Positions 5,838-5,880 of a DNA stretch of 5,880 nucleotides are shown in pieces. This DNA is from an uncultured Granulicatella sp. (GTDB taxonomy: Bacteria > Bacillota > Bacilli > Lactobacillales > Aerococcaceae). The notes under the pieces are model-generated. The model made no database searches. It had not been told where the DNA came from and worked only from the letters and a program-made list of their open reading frames with translations. The stretch covers positions 1 through 5,880 of the forward strand of contig CALIJD010000139.1 in assembly GCA_938017885.1 (NCBI GenBank), given 5' to 3'. Each line of letters opens with the position of its first letter. The first letter of the stretch is position 1. The position numbers were made by a program, and so were the translations under genes.

Positions 5838-5880
5838 CTATCGATTATTAAATTTATTCAAGATATTTTTACCCCATTCC

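Noticed and set aside
5838..5880. Possible C-terminal tail of an upstream minus-strand gene, reading EWGKNILNKFNNR then TAG at 5840-5838.
   Set aside because: It is only 13 codons in AT-rich DNA with no recognisable family. It is plausible as a truncated gene end but not supportable without the flanking sequence.

Overview
The window looks like a chromosomal segment of a low-GC Gram-positive bacterium (Bacillota). Lactobacillales, for example a Carnobacteriaceae- or Enterococcaceae-like organism, is the best guess. The basis is the AT-rich sequence, strong AGGAGG-type ribosome binding sites, a TGnTATAAT promoter, and proteins clearly related to Bacillus subtilis YheA, YhaO, YhaN and YhaM. Genus and species cannot be fixed from the sequence alone.

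All five supported genes lie on the minus strand, so transcription runs from right to left. From the right edge: a promoter region with a LexA/DinR-box-like palindrome (5820-5837) and an extended -10 (5787-5795); yheA (5415-5759), a small helical YlbF/YmcA-superfamily protein; an intercistronic hairpin with a T-run (5328-5382) that looks like an intrinsic terminator or attenuator; yhaO (4133-5302), an SbcD/Mre11-like metallophosphoesterase; yhaN (1704-4133), an SbcC/Rad50-like ATPase whose start overlaps the yhaO stop by one base (TAATG); yhaM (729-1685), an OB-fold plus HD-domain 3'-5' exoribonuclease; and an unrecognised single-pass membrane protein (115-639), followed by a good intrinsic terminator (51-93).

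YhaO and YhaN probably act together as a nuclease/ATPase pair of the Mre11-Rad50 type. YhaN carries two adjacent membrane segments near the middle of its coiled coil, where canonical Rad50/SbcC has a zinc hook, so the complex is probably membrane-attached. YhaM is co-transcribed with them and trims RNA (and, in B. subtilis, single-stranded DNA) from the 3' end. The LexA-like site suggests DNA-damage control of the cluster. That agrees with my recollection that yhaO-yhaN-yhaM is in the B. subtilis SOS regulon, but the site is an inference from sequence.

This is mainly a conserved housekeeping/repair cluster and not an obviously new system. The points most worth a second look are the LexA-like site, the yheA-yhaO attenuator, the membrane hairpin and atypical ATPase motifs of YhaN, and the unknown membrane protein at the end. 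No mobile elements, CRISPR arrays, rRNA or tRNA genes were seen. No gene-free stretch exceeds 300 bases.
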